A stretch of DNA of 41,622 nucleotides from Clostridiaceae bacterium (GCA_018432235.1 JAHDLO010000041.1:1-41622); one strand, 5' to 3'; counted from the stretch's first letter, positions 8,395 through 17,322 are shown. Numbers and translations: made by a program. Notes: a model not told the origin generated them from the sequence alone.

Positions 8395-8444
8395 CTGGTA
8401 CAAAAAAGGGGGTACTGGTACAATGAGGATACCAATGATATAAT
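8395..8444 (+). promoter_or_regulatory. Candidate activated promoter of the two-component operon
   Basis: CTGGTACA occurs twice in direct orientation (8395-8402 and 8415-8422), 20 bp apart. The second copy occupies the -35 position of a TATAAT at 8439-8444 (17 nt after 8421). Two direct repeats on one face of the helix replacing the -35 box is the usual layout for OmpR/PhoB-type activation, so this may be an autoregulatory site. The 560-nt stretch 8091-8650 holds no gene that I can see. Confidence 0.45.
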
Positions 8445-8458
8445 GAAACTGAATTTTT

Positions 8459-8486
8459 TATCTTTGGTCATTTTTCATAAAGATAA
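8459..8486. other. Short inverted repeat in the operon leader
   Basis: TTATCTTT (8459-8466) and AAAGATAA (8479-8486) can pair around a 12-nt loop, about 165 nt before the response-regulator start. It is weak and A+T rich; function unknown. Confidence 0.3.
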
Positions 8487-8650
8487 TGGGTGCAGCATGC
8501 TGAAGCTTTACTCTGTTGGATTGTTAAAATATCTACTTTTGTTGTTTGACCGGTAATTCATTTAGAGATTGTATCATTAGGTTTGCCTGCTTAATAAAAA
8601 GCAGCACTTTACCTACTACATTTGTTAATAAAATCATGGAGGTGATAGCC

Positions 8651-9364
8651 TTGCGCAATTTGGCAAAGGTTCTAGTCATAGATGATGATCCCAATATATT
8701 GGAATTAGTAAAGCTGTACGGGGAGAGAGAGGGCTTTGAGATTATAGGAATTAATCATGGCGATTTAGTATTGTCGGCCTTTAATCAGGAAAATCCAGAT
8801 GTGGTCATATTGGATATAATGCTTCCGGGGAAAGATGGACTTACATTATGTATGGATTTAAGAAGGATTCGCATGGTGCCGATTATTATGCTGACAGCAA
8901 AGGGAGAAGAGGCAGATCGTGTGTTGGGACTAGAGATGGGTGCGGATGACTATGTGTCAAAGCCCTTCAGTCCTCGAGAGCTGGTGGCCAGGATAAAGGC
9001 GGTACTCCGCAGGACAAAGACGCTAGAAGCTATGGAAAATGTAAACATAAAGTATCCGGGCCTTGAGATTATAGCAGATATGAGAAAAGTAATTGTAGCC
9101 GGTGAGGAAATAGATGTGACACCTAAGGAATTTGAACTACTGTATTATCTTTCACAAAATCCTCTGCGGGTCTTCAGCAGAGAGAATCTTTTATCCGTCG
9201 TTTGGGGGTATGATTATTTTGGTGATAAGCGAACCGTTGACGTACATATGCGAAGGCTGAGAAAGAAGCTGGATCCACTAAGCCATGAGTATTTAACAAC
9301 AGTTTGGGGAGTCGGTTATCAATTCACTGCACCGACAAAAGTGAGGAATGTGGTTTATGACTAA
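8651..9364 (+). CDS. OmpR/PhoB-family response regulator
   Basis: This 237-aa protein has a receiver domain (acidic pocket VIDDD, phosphoacceptor D55 in VVILDIMLPG, T in MLTAKG, K in YVSKPFSP) and a C-terminal winged helix (VTPKEFELLYYL, VWGYDYFGDKRTVDVHMRRL, TVWGVGYQF). A longer frame opens at 8546, but GGAGGTG at 8638-8644 points to the TTG at 8651, which gives a normal regulator length. The kinase gene overlaps its end by 8 nt. The target is unknown; the pgs operon starts 560 nt away on the opposite strand and is an obvious candidate, by position only. Confidence 0.93.
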   Translation: MRNLAKVLVIDDDPNILELVKLYGEREGFEIIGINHGDLVLSAFNQENPDVVILDIMLPGKDGLTLCMDLRRIRMVPIIMLTAKGEEADRVLGLEMGADDYVSKPFSPRELVARIKAVLRRTKTLEAMENVNIKYPGLEIIADMRKVIVAGEEIDVTPKEFELLYYLSQNPLRVFSRENLLSVVWGYDYFGDKRTVDVHMRRLRKKLDPLSHEYLTTVWGVGYQFTAPTKVRNVVYD

Positions 9365-10952
9365 ACATATAGCTACGATTAAAAAATGGGTTAATCTATT
9401 TCTTCAAGTCCTTTCACGTCTCTTTTTATCTATTAAAAACCTTTTTATGCGGCAGTTCAATAAAAACATTTATACAAGAATCGTGTTTATTAATGTCATG
9501 TGCTTTGTGATCTGTATTATTGCATTGATTGCCTATTTTGATTTTTCCATAGAACGGGTCCTTAATAACCATGCACAGCAGGAGCTGCTGCGGAAAGCCA
9601 CCAGATCAAATTTTGCACTTTTGCAGCAGGAGCAATGGCAATGGTTGGTACCATCCAATGAAAAGGAGGCAAATATAAGCGATAGTCAGCAGGAGAAATT
9701 GAGATTTCTGGCAGATGTCTTTGATACAAGAATTACGGTTTTTGATAATGAGGGGAATATCGTAGCCACCTCTGCAAAACAGGAGATAGTGCCGGGAATG
9801 CAGGTGGAAAAGAGGTTTATCTCTGCCATCTCCAACAGCGAAATCATTGTTGGACAAACCCTCAATCGCGACACAAAAGAACGCATATTTACTGCTGTAG
9901 TTCCCATGGGAGAAAGTGCCGATACTATTACAAACGGGATTTTGCTGGAGGCGAAGCCGGCAAAGCTCGACGGCTATATTGCTCAGATACGCTTTTATCT
10001 TATAGTGGCAGGCACCTTCGTGCTGCTGATCATAATTTTTATCTCTATCTATCAGGCGGTACACATTTCACGCCCAATTTCTGAGTTGACTACGGTTATG
10101 GCTGAGCTAAATAACGGAAACCATGTTGAGCTAGAGGATAAGTTCTCGCTGGATGAGTTCAAAGCCTTAACAGAGCAATTCAATAAGTTGACCGTAAAGG
10201 TTCAAAAAATACAGGATGAGAACCAAAGCGTAGAAAAGGAAAGAACAAGGCTTTTTGCAGAAATTTCCCACGAGCTACGGACACCCTTAACTGCCATTCA
10301 GGGCTTTGTGGAGGCCATCCAGGATGGGATTGTGGAGGATAAGGATCTGATGGACAGATACCTAGCCATCATTAACTCCCAAACGATACATATCAACCGA
10401 CTGGTGGATGATATGCTGCAGCTTAGCCGACTGGAAAGCGGCAGTATCAATCTTGAAAAGCTTCCCCTTGATTTGGTGCCCTTAACGCTACAGGTCATAG
10501 AATCGATGGAGGCTCTAGCAGAGTCAAGGAATACACAGATTTTACTGGAGAGCGACCTTCAGGAGGCCAACATACTTGGTGATATGGACCGTATCCAGCA
10601 AATTATAAAAAATCTCCTTCAAAATGGCCTAAATGCAACTGAAAACGGAGAAATTAAAATGAGTATTAAGCAGCAGGGAGATGAAGTGCTGATTACCATT
10701 AAGGATAATGGCATAGGAATATCCAGCGAGGATTTGCCCAATATCTGGGATAGGTTTTATCAAAGTAAAGTTAATAAGAGCAACAATAAGCTTAAACGGG
10801 GCAGTGGTCTCGGGTTAGTTATCGTGAAGCAATTGGTACAGCTACATAATGGGACAATAGAAGTAGAAAGCCAGCTGGGAAAGGGTACCATCTTCTACAT
10901 AGCCTTTCCCGCCATGAAAGTCAAGGGCGTGCCACGGGGACGTTTTGTTTGA
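9357..10952 (+). CDS. Membrane sensor histidine kinase with a repeat-encoded C-terminus
   Basis: About 531 aa. TM1 (IVFINVMCFVICIIALIAYF), an extracellular domain of about 150 residues, TM2 (FYLIVAGTFVLLIIIFISIY), HAMP, HisKA with H305 (FAEISHELRTPLTAIQGF), and HATPase_c with N, G1 and G2 boxes (NLLQNGLNA, DNGIGIS, GSGLGLVIVKQL). It partners the overlapping OmpR-type regulator. ATG 9357 has GAGG upstream at a better distance than ATG 9348. The catalytic domain ends normally at GTIFYIAFPAM. The last residues (about VPRGRFV) and the stop codon come from a REP-like repeat at 10930-10956, so the original C-terminus was replaced or extended by the repeat. Confidence 0.92.
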   Translation: MTKHIATIKKWVNLFLQVLSRLFLSIKNLFMRQFNKNIYTRIVFINVMCFVICIIALIAYFDFSIERVLNNHAQQELLRKATRSNFALLQQEQWQWLVPSNEKEANISDSQQEKLRFLADVFDTRITVFDNEGNIVATSAKQEIVPGMQVEKRFISAISNSEIIVGQTLNRDTKERIFTAVVPMGESADTITNGILLEAKPAKLDGYIAQIRFYLIVAGTFVLLIIIFISIYQAVHISRPISELTTVMAELNNGNHVELEDKFSLDEFKALTEQFNKLTVKVQKIQDENQSVEKERTRLFAEISHELRTPLTAIQGFVEAIQDGIVEDKDLMDRYLAIINSQTIHINRLVDDMLQLSRLESGSINLEKLPLDLVPLTLQVIESMEALAESRNTQILLESDLQEANILGDMDRIQQIIKNLLQNGLNATENGEIKMSIKQQGDEVLITIKDNGIGISSEDLPNIWDRFYQSKVNKSNNKLKRGSGLGLVIVKQLVQLHNGTIEVESQLGKGTIFYIAFPAMKVKGVPRGRFV

Positions 10953-10956
10953 CACG
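10930..10956 (+). repeat. REP-like repeat covering the 3' end of the kinase gene
   Basis: TGCCACGGGGACGTTTTG continued by TTTGACACG. The kinase frame runs through it as PRGRFV and stops at the TGA inside it (10950-10952). The remaining 220 nt to the next gene show no clear feature. Confidence 0.95.
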
Positions 10957-11175
10957 TTGGTGTCGACATGAATATAGTAAAAAAGCAACGCCTTAGCGTA
11001 CAATAGCTTGCTTATTACCGACGAAGCATTATTTTTCAATTAAATATATAAAGTTATTTAAAAAGATATCCGATGTACCTTATATACGTTTTATATAGAA
11101 AAATTTGTAATACTAGCGGTATACATGCAGAAGTATTATAAAAATATCATATAGAGTATGGAGGGTGGACATTAA

Positions 11176-12069
11176 ATGAGCAGGATAAACTTTTATAATG
11201 CGCAATCCAATTATCCGATGGCTAAACTGACCTATGATAAGGCGGATACATTGAAGAAAAGTAGTTCAGATACTAATCAAAAAGATGAAATTTTCATAAG
11301 TGCTGAGTCGAGAAGACGGTTTGTAGCTCTTAAGGAATATGATCCCCAAGGTTTCTTAAAGCTTGGAGAAGAATTTTTACAGCGGGATCATCTTGAACAG
11401 AGAAAATTAGATTTTTCCAAGAGTCTATTAGATGGACCGGATCATACTCCTGGTAAAAAAGACATTGAATTAGATCTCGTACATTATGAGTTTAGGGATG
11501 GGACCCTTGAAGATTTGATATATAAGAAGCTAGAAGGGAAAGCAAATAATGCTTCACATCTTGCAAGTGAAATAGCCAAACAAATCAGAGGTGCCGTCAG
11601 CAATCCTGATGCCACCGTAGAAGAACGGGCTATTAACAGAAAAACTGCTTTAAAGCTATCGGAGCATATTGCGGAAAACTATTTTGATAATCCAGAAGAG
11701 GCAGAGGAATTCTTATCTATAATACATAAATTTGCACAAAACGACGAAATGCGTGAAAAGGGATATGTAGTAATTGATAATTCGGATATAGCGCCCTTCA
11801 GACCATATACAATACCTACTGCACCGGAGGGTTATATTAATGGAGGTGCCTACGCTGAAAAATACGGAAAAGGAAGCCTTTTTGAGATTTTCAGAGATCC
11901 TGAGAAGCTAAAGGACTATACTAAGGCGCTGGAGAAAAATGAGCAAAAATGGAGGAACGAAATAATTAATGATTTTAATGTTAATCAGCAGATGGTAGAA
12001 AGTATTATTGATAAAGCTGAGCCTTTAAGTGATGAGTACATACGAGATATCATCAGCAAATATTTTTAA
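11176..12069 (+). CDS. Hypothetical soluble protein, 297 aa
   Basis: I do not recognise a family. The start at 11176 has GGAGGGTGG upstream. The protein is hydrophilic, with no signal peptide and no membrane segment. Its first 45 residues (SRINFYNAQSNYPMAKLTYD then Ser/Lys/Asp-rich) look disordered. The rest is mainly charged helix (EERAINRKTALKLSEHIAEN, EEAEEFLSIIHKF). A Gly/Tyr/Pro-rich stretch (IAPFRPYTIPTAPEGYINGG) interrupts it around residue 205. The opening resembles the short tags of flagellar or phage-associated clostridial proteins only in general style. It is monocistronic, between a kinase and a Bce-type module, with a terminator-like hairpin 100 nt downstream. Confidence 0.75.
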   Translation: MSRINFYNAQSNYPMAKLTYDKADTLKKSSSDTNQKDEIFISAESRRRFVALKEYDPQGFLKLGEEFLQRDHLEQRKLDFSKSLLDGPDHTPGKKDIELDLVHYEFRDGTLEDLIYKKLEGKANNASHLASEIAKQIRGAVSNPDATVEERAINRKTALKLSEHIAENYFDNPEEAEEFLSIIHKFAQNDEMREKGYVVIDNSDIAPFRPYTIPTAPEGYINGGAYAEKYGKGSLFEIFRDPEKLKDYTKALEKNEQKWRNEIINDFNVNQQMVESIIDKAEPLSDEYIRDIISKYF

Positions 12070-12100
12070 CCTTGAGGCTTTGCTAATTCGCATGCCGCGG

Positions 12101-12127
12101 TGCCACGGGGACGCTTTGTTTGACACG
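12101..12127 (+). repeat. REP-like repeat, single copy
   Basis: TGCCACGGGGACGCTTTG followed by TTTGACACG. It lies 31 nt after the stop of the hypothetical gene, CTTTG variant. Confidence 0.95.
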
Positions 12128-12167
12128 TGCACCAATTTGATAAAACTATTTATTTTATGTTCAACTA

Positions 12168-12204
12168 TAAAAAATCCTTTACTAATTTGGTAGAGGGTTT
12201 TTAT
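12168..12204 (+). terminator. Terminator-like hairpin after the hypothetical gene
   Basis: AAAATCCTTTAC pairs with GTAGAGGGTTTT, using several G-U pairs, and is followed by TTTTTATTT. Confidence 0.55.
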
Positions 12205-12640
12205 TTGCGATTTTAATATTTATAATTAAAAGAAAGCAATTAATATGAACCACAAAAACAGCATGGTATAATCCTCTATAAATAAAAAGAATATCGTATA
12301 GATTTTCGTCAGTTTACTTTATCCCCAGGCATATTTATATATCTGCATATTTTTAAAGTGTTCCTCCAATAATTTGATTAGAAACGCTTATAAAGTGCCT
12401 TACAGCAGGACTATTTGGGTAGTTATACTTATCATCTTGACAAAATTATAGAGTTCTGGGACCATTAAAGTACTGCATGACGAGGGGCATAAGATAGTCT
12501 TGTGATTTTATAAAAGGATTGAATAAAAAGCCCATTATGAAAGGAGATATCATAATAGGAATAATGCGCCACTATACAGGTAAAATAGTAGCTAAAGACA
12601 CATGTTCGTAGCTGTATTTTCAAAGCTTTACCAGCAATAA
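12205..12640. other. Gene-free A+T-rich stretch
   Basis: No convincing gene was found. An extended -10 box (TGGTATAAT, 12264-12272) is present, but it is followed only by short frames. AAAGGAGATATC near 12540 resembles a ribosome-binding site, yet the nearest frame has 15 codons and I do not call it. Confidence 0.3.
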
Positions 12641-12665
12641 GTCAAACAAAACGTCCCCGTGGCAC
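12641..12665 (-). repeat. REP-like repeat, reverse copy
   Basis: GTCAAACAAAACGTCCCCGT followed by GGCAC, reverse orientation. It pairs with a second reverse copy 24 nt downstream, so this is a direct repeat, not a palindrome. Confidence 0.95.
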
Positions 12666-12688
12666 CGGGCGCCGTGGCACAAAAAATA

Positions 12689-12715
12689 TGCCAAACAAAA
12701 CGTCCCCGTGGCACG
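12689..12715 (-). repeat. REP-like repeat directly upstream of a response regulator
   Basis: TGCCAAACAAAACGTCCCCG followed by TGGCACG. It ends 9 nt before the AAGGAGG ribosome-binding site of the Bce-like regulator, so it lies within the mRNA leader or promoter region of that gene. Confidence 0.95.
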
Positions 12716-12738
12716 TTGAGATGAAGGAGGTCTGAAAG

Positions 12739-13413
12739 ATGTATAAAATACTAATCGTGGAGGATGATGATACCATTTCTTCGATTATTAAGGAGAACCT
12801 GGAAAGATGGGAGTTTAACAGCCTAAGGGTTGAAAATTTCAGTGATATACTTTTAAATTTTGCTTCCTTTGAGCCGCATCTGGTGCTGATGGACATCAAT
12901 TTACCCTATTATGACGGCTTTTATTGGTGCGGAAAGATTCGTGAGCTTTCGAATGTGCCAATCCTATTCATTTCTTCAAGGGATACGGATGGTGACAAAA
13001 TTAGGGCGATAACACAGGGGGCGGATGACTATATTGAAAAGCCCTTTTCAATGGATTTACTGATTGCAAAAATTCAGGCTATTCTTCGAAGAGCCTATTC
13101 CTACAGCGACCAAGGGTTAAATGTACTTCAATACAGGGATTTAATCCTGAATGTTGAACGTATGGAGGTGTTCCATCGTGCTCAGGAGATTGGGTTGACC
13201 CCTAATGAAGGCAAAATATTGTCCCTGTTGATTAGAAATCATGGCAATATAGTCACAAGAACACGCTTGATGAAGGCATTATGGGATGATGAGAGCTTTG
13301 TAGACGACAATACCCTTACGGTAAATGTCAATCGGCTGAGAAAAAAATTGGAGGAGTTAGGCCTTGAAGGCTACATAAAAACAATAAAGGGCGAGGGGTA
13401 CAGGCTATCATGA
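12739..13413 (+). CDS. BceR-like response regulator
   Basis: This 224-aa OmpR-family regulator has acidic residues EDDD, phosphoacceptor D52 (LVLMDINLPYYDGF), S/T in FISSRD, K in YIEKPFS, and a C-terminal winged helix (LTPNEGKILSLLI, DDNTLTVNVNRLRKKL, KTIKGEGYRL). NLPYYDGFYWC is characteristic of the BceR/PsdR/GraR group that controls peptide-antibiotic detoxification transporters. AAGGAGG precedes the ATG. The stop overlaps the kinase start (ATGA), so the two are coupled. Assignment to the Bce group is supported by the whole neighbourhood. Confidence 0.92.
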   Translation: MYKILIVEDDDTISSIIKENLERWEFNSLRVENFSDILLNFASFEPHLVLMDINLPYYDGFYWCGKIRELSNVPILFISSRDTDGDKIRAITQGADDYIEKPFSMDLLIAKIQAILRRAYSYSDQGLNVLQYRDLILNVERMEVFHRAQEIGLTPNEGKILSLLIRNHGNIVTRTRLMKALWDDESFVDDNTLTVNVNRLRKKLEELGLEGYIKTIKGEGYRLS

Positions 13414-14438
13414 GCTTTTTAGATTATTTAAGGGAAAAATGGATGACGTATTTGTTTTTAGTCCTTGGCCTTGTATTTACCCTTATGGTCTATAAGGTGG
13501 ATAGAAGCTTTAGACTTGAATCCTCTAATGCCAACTACATATTGATGGGCTGGGGTCTGTTTTTTACTATATTTGTAGGGATAGACTATGCTATTTTGCG
13601 CAATAGGGTAAAAAGGCTTAAAGCCTTCTTTCATCTGAAGGTCTCCATAGAGGCGCTGGATGAATTGTCATATCCCACAGACAGAGAATATGGCATGCTG
13701 ATCTACAGCCTGGCGGTGGCATACGAGGATTACAAGGCAGAAATTTATTCGAAGGCAGCGGAGGAAATGGACTTTATCACAAAATGGCTGCATGATGTCA
13801 AGGTGCCAATATCCGCCACTAGACTGATTTTAGAAAACCACCAGCAGGATATACCCAGAAGCCTGTATCAAAGCATAGATACTGAGTTGTTTTCCATTGA
13901 AGAATCCGTACAACGGGTATTCTATGAAATAAAAAGCAACAGATTTCAGGATGACTATAGGCTTTCTAGAGTTAATACCAAAAAACTGATTAGTCAGGCC
14001 CTTAAGGGATATTCCAGCTTTTTCAGCTATAATAGGATCAATATAGCTATTGAAGGGGAAGGCCATGAGGTGGTAACAGATGAAAAATGGAGCGGCTATA
14101 TTTTATCGCAGATTGTATCCAATGCTGTAAAATACACCCCAGTAAATGGACAGATTATCATTACCACGAAGAAAACTGAAGATGAAACGACGATATCGAT
14201 TAAAAACACAGGCAAGGGAATTTTGGATAAGGATATCGGACAAATATTTAATAAGGGCTACACCGCTTCTGAAGGTCGCCAGGGCATGAAGTCCACCGGC
14301 TATGGCATGTATCTTTCTAAAAAGCTGGCGAATTTACTTGGGCATCGATTGACAGTGACGTCTGAATATGGTCAATACGCTATTTTTCATTTAGTCTTTA
14401 AAGAAAATCAAACACTGCATCATGTGACAAAATTGTAA
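13410..14438 (+). CDS. BceS-like intramembrane-sensing histidine kinase
   Basis: This 342-aa protein has two closely spaced membrane helices (residues about 11-29 and 42-62), a loop of only about 12 residues and no extracellular sensor domain. This is the hallmark of BceS-type kinases, which read the activity state of their ABC transporter. The phosphoacceptor is H128 (KWLHDVKVPISATRLI). ATP-binding boxes are SQIVSNAVKYTP, IKNTGKGI and STGYGMYLSKKLA. It phosphorylates the overlapping regulator upstream. Confidence 0.92.
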   Translation: MSFLDYLREKWMTYLFLVLGLVFTLMVYKVDRSFRLESSNANYILMGWGLFFTIFVGIDYAILRNRVKRLKAFFHLKVSIEALDELSYPTDREYGMLIYSLAVAYEDYKAEIYSKAAEEMDFITKWLHDVKVPISATRLILENHQQDIPRSLYQSIDTELFSIEESVQRVFYEIKSNRFQDDYRLSRVNTKKLISQALKGYSSFFSYNRINIAIEGEGHEVVTDEKWSGYILSQIVSNAVKYTPVNGQIIITTKKTEDETTISIKNTGKGILDKDIGQIFNKGYTASEGRQGMKSTGYGMYLSKKLANLLGHRLTVTSEYGQYAIFHLVFKENQTLHHVTKL

Positions 14439-14499
14439 GCTAGGTCCTTAATAATGTAAGCTAATTCAATACATCAATTCTCCATGGAGAGGTTATAAT
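14434..14499 (+). promoter_or_regulatory. Candidate promoter and operator of the Bce-like transporter genes
   Basis: TGTAAGCTA occurs twice as direct repeats exactly 21 bp apart (14434-14442, 14455-14463), two helical turns. A perfect palindrome TCTCCATGGAGA (14479-14490) follows, and TATAAT (14494-14499) comes four nucleotides later. There is no good -35 box, as expected of an activator-dependent promoter. I infer that the BceR-like regulator binds the direct repeats. The first repeat overlaps the kinase stop codon. Confidence 0.45.
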
Positions 14500-14531
14500 G
14501 GATTCATAGAAAATACATGGAGGTAAGGAAA

Positions 14532-15290
14532 ATGCAAATATTAAAGGTAGAAAATATAAGCAAAATATATGGTGATAAAAAAAACGCCAGACAGTATAGG
14601 GCCATAAAAAGTATAAGCTTTGAGGTTAAGGAAGGTGAATTCATCGGTGTCATGGGAGCCTCTGGTTCAGGAAAAACCACCCTCTTAAATATACTGGGCA
14701 GTATTGACAAGCCTACTAATGGTAGATTTATGATGGGGGGCAAGGATATTGCCACCTTAAGTAAAAAGCAGCTGGCAAAGCATAGAATGGAAAATATCGG
14801 TTTTATTTTTCAGAACTACAATCTTTTAGAGACAATGACATTAAAGGAGAACATTATTTTGCCATTGGCTTTAAGAGGTACAGGAGTAAGGGAAATGGAG
14901 GAAAAGGTGTTTTCTCTAGCCAAGGATTTAGGAATCATAGAGGTTTTGGAAAAATACCCCTATGAGGTTTCTGGAGGAGAGCAGCAGAGGGCGGCGGCCT
15001 GTCGTGCTCTAATAACAAATCCTAAGATGATTCTTGCCGATGAGCCGACGGGAAATTTGGATTCCAAGTCAGGAAAAGAGCTGCTGGATTTACTGACCTA
15101 TATCAACAAGGAATATAAAGCGACGATACTAATGGTGACCCATGATGTCTTCGCCGCCAGCTATTGTCAAAAGATTCTCTTTATCCGTGATGGAGAGATA
15201 TATAACGAGCTGCATGCAGGGGAAAATAAGAAGCAATTTTTCGACGCCATCATAGATGTTATGAGTGTGCTGGGGGGTGAAGTCAGATGA
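14532..15290 (+). CDS. BceA-like ABC transporter ATPase
   Basis: This 252-aa ATPase has Walker A GASGSGKTTLLN, Q-loop FIFQNYNLLETM, signature VSGGEQQRAAACRAL, Walker B ILADEPTGNLDSKSG and the H-loop VTHDVFAASYC. It belongs to the MacB/LolD/BceA class, which drives mechanotransmission by FtsX-fold permeases. GGAGG at 14519-14523 selects the ATG at 14532 over the one at 14517. Its stop overlaps the permease start (ATGA). Confidence 0.93.
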   Translation: MQILKVENISKIYGDKKNARQYRAIKSISFEVKEGEFIGVMGASGSGKTTLLNILGSIDKPTNGRFMMGGKDIATLSKKQLAKHRMENIGFIFQNYNLLETMTLKENIILPLALRGTGVREMEEKVFSLAKDLGIIEVLEKYPYEVSGGEQQRAAACRALITNPKMILADEPTGNLDSKSGKELLDLLTYINKEYKATILMVTHDVFAASYCQKILFIRDGEIYNELHAGENKKQFFDAIIDVMSVLGGEVR

Positions 15291-17263
15291 AGCTGACCGC
15301 ACTAGCCCTTAGAAATATCGAAAGGAATTTCAAGAAGTATGCAATGTACTTTTTTTCATTGAGCTTCAGTGTTTTTACAGCCTATTCCTTTCTAGCTCTA
15401 TTGCAAAATGAACAGGTCAGCATGGCCTTTGCCTATGATACGAGGTACAGTGCCATGCTTTCCACCTTTGGTATTATTATAATGGTTTTCGTGATGTTTT
15501 TCCTAATAAGCTCCAACAACAGCTTTATTAAAGCCAGAAAAAAGGAAATTTCCACCTATGCACTGTTTGGTATGGAAAATGGCAAAATTGGTAGGCTGCT
15601 ATTTATGGAAACTATGATAGTAGGCATAGCGGCACTGCTGGTTGGTATTACTTCAGGCATATTTTTTTCAAAGCTGACGGCAATGATATTATTAGATATC
15701 ACTATGGCCTCCTATACTGGATATATTTCATTTTTTATAGATTTTCCAGCGATATATATCACTGCCATGACATTTTTAATTATTTTTGCTGTCATGGGTC
15801 TAGCAGGCTTCCGTGTTATCAGTAAATTTGAATTGGCGGACCTATTCATAGCGGATAAAATGTCAGAGGGTAGGTCAAAGGGCTCAATCCTGCTGCTGAT
15901 TTTATCAGTTATACTGATTGGAACAGGCTATTTTCTGGCCTTCTTTGGATCGCCAAGAGTAGTGGTCATATCGTCAATTCCTATTTTGCTATTGGTGATC
16001 TCTGGGACCTATCTATTCTTTTGGGGAGGGCTGCCCAAGGTGCTTAGCCTGCTGAAAAGTAATAAGAGCAGCTATTATAAGGGCGTTAATCTCATATCGA
16101 CAGCTGCCTTTTCCCATAGAATGAAGTCCATTGGGTCCTTGATGGCCACCATTGCAGTATTATCTGCTGTAGCTACCACCGCAATCGCTACTGGATTTAC
16201 CCTTTATACCAATCTAGAAAAGAATACCTATGACATGCTTGCTTATGATTTGTCATATCGTGATGGAGATCCATCAATCAAAGAAGATGTTTATGCTATC
16301 TTTAAGAAGCATAATATTGAAAATATAGAGCTTTATACTGCTGACAGATATACTGCACAGGTGGGAATATCAATATCTGGACTTGATAACGATGAAGCTG
16401 GTGCCTTATTTGGCAAGGAGGAGCAATTTATCGTATATTCCCAATCTGTATATAATCAGTTGACTGAGCTGTCAAAAAATGATGCAAAGCCTGTGGAGAT
16501 AAGCAGTGGAGAGGCAGTGTATTTAGGGTTCTATTATTTCCCAGAGAGTTACCTCAAGCAAATCCTGGGGCAGAAGCTACTACTGCCCTCAGACACAGTA
16601 AAGGTAACAGCTACAGCAAAGAACAAAGTAGCTAGCTTTGGTGATAGACATTCCATTATATTAAATGATGCCGATTTTGATAGACTCCTAAAGGCTGGAG
16701 ATTTTTCGATCATCAGTGAAGGTCAGCAGTCCGCTGGTGCTATGACTATTATAAACTACGAAAAGGCATTAAGCAGCCATCAGCTGAATCAAGATCTCTA
16801 CCAGCTGCTACACGACAAGACAAAGGGGCTGACCCTTGCATACTTTCATTATACAGAGGGATTAGAGGTCTTTGGATTGGTCTGCTTTATCGGCTTTTTT
16901 ATGAGTGCTGTGTTTATTCTGATGACAGCAAGTCTACTATTTTTCAAGCAGGTGATGGCGGCTGAGGAGGAACAGCACCAGTATAAAATGCTGAGAAAAA
17001 TAGGTATGGATGCACATACAGAAAAACAAGTGATTACAAAACGTCTATTCCCAGTCTTTTTAGTTCCACTTGCTGTAGGTATTCTTCACAGTGTCTTTGC
17101 CATGAAGACAGCCGACACGGTGGTATTTTCAAATTTGATTCCAGTGGAGAACACATATCTAACCGTCTTAGCCTTTTCAGCTATTATGTACGGTGTATAT
17201 GCAGTGGTATACGGGATATTTTACTTCATTACCAAGGGACAGTATTCAAAAATCGTAAAATAA
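15287..17263 (+). CDS. BceB-like ABC permease
   Basis: This 658-aa FtsX-family permease begins LTALALRNIERNFKKYAMYF, the typical N-terminus of BceB/VraG/PsdB permeases. It has about ten membrane helices and a large extracellular domain of roughly 200 residues (about 310-535) between helices 7 and 8. That domain binds the peptide antibiotic or its lipid-cycle target. Together with the ATPase it frees the target from drugs such as bacitracin or lantibiotics. Its activity is sensed by the BceS-like kinase upstream. The TAA stop (17261-17263) abuts a REP-like repeat beginning at the same bases. Confidence 0.93.
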   Translation: MKLTALALRNIERNFKKYAMYFFSLSFSVFTAYSFLALLQNEQVSMAFAYDTRYSAMLSTFGIIIMVFVMFFLISSNNSFIKARKKEISTYALFGMENGKIGRLLFMETMIVGIAALLVGITSGIFFSKLTAMILLDITMASYTGYISFFIDFPAIYITAMTFLIIFAVMGLAGFRVISKFELADLFIADKMSEGRSKGSILLLILSVILIGTGYFLAFFGSPRVVVISSIPILLLVISGTYLFFWGGLPKVLSLLKSNKSSYYKGVNLISTAAFSHRMKSIGSLMATIAVLSAVATTAIATGFTLYTNLEKNTYDMLAYDLSYRDGDPSIKEDVYAIFKKHNIENIELYTADRYTAQVGISISGLDNDEAGALFGKEEQFIVYSQSVYNQLTELSKNDAKPVEISSGEAVYLGFYYFPESYLKQILGQKLLLPSDTVKVTATAKNKVASFGDRHSIILNDADFDRLLKAGDFSIISEGQQSAGAMTIINYEKALSSHQLNQDLYQLLHDKTKGLTLAYFHYTEGLEVFGLVCFIGFFMSAVFILMTASLLFFKQVMAAEEEQHQYKMLRKIGMDAHTEKQVITKRLFPVFLVPLAVGILHSVFAMKTADTVVFSNLIPVENTYLTVLAFSAIMYGVYAVVYGIFYFITKGQYSKIVK

Positions 17264-17289
17264 GTCACGGGGACGCTTTGTTTGTCACG
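17263..17289 (+). repeat. REP-like repeat touching the permease stop codon
   Basis: AGTCACGGGGACGCTTTG followed by TTTGTCACG. Its first base is the last base of the permease stop codon. Confidence 0.95.
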
Positions 17290-17322
17290 TTATACACGTG
17301 TCGGACAAAGGTCCTTTTTTTA

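Noticed and set aside
9606..10064. 152-codon minus-strand frame within the kinase gene
   Set aside because: Shadow of the kinase; composition is not protein-like and it has no start signal.
12540..12611. Short frame of 15 codons after AAAGGAGATATC
   Set aside because: The spacing from the ribosome-binding site is too long and the peptide has no features.
12642..12899. 85-codon minus-strand frame ending PVPRGRFV
   Set aside because: It lies opposite the start of the response regulator and gets its end from two repeats. No ribosome-binding site, no family.
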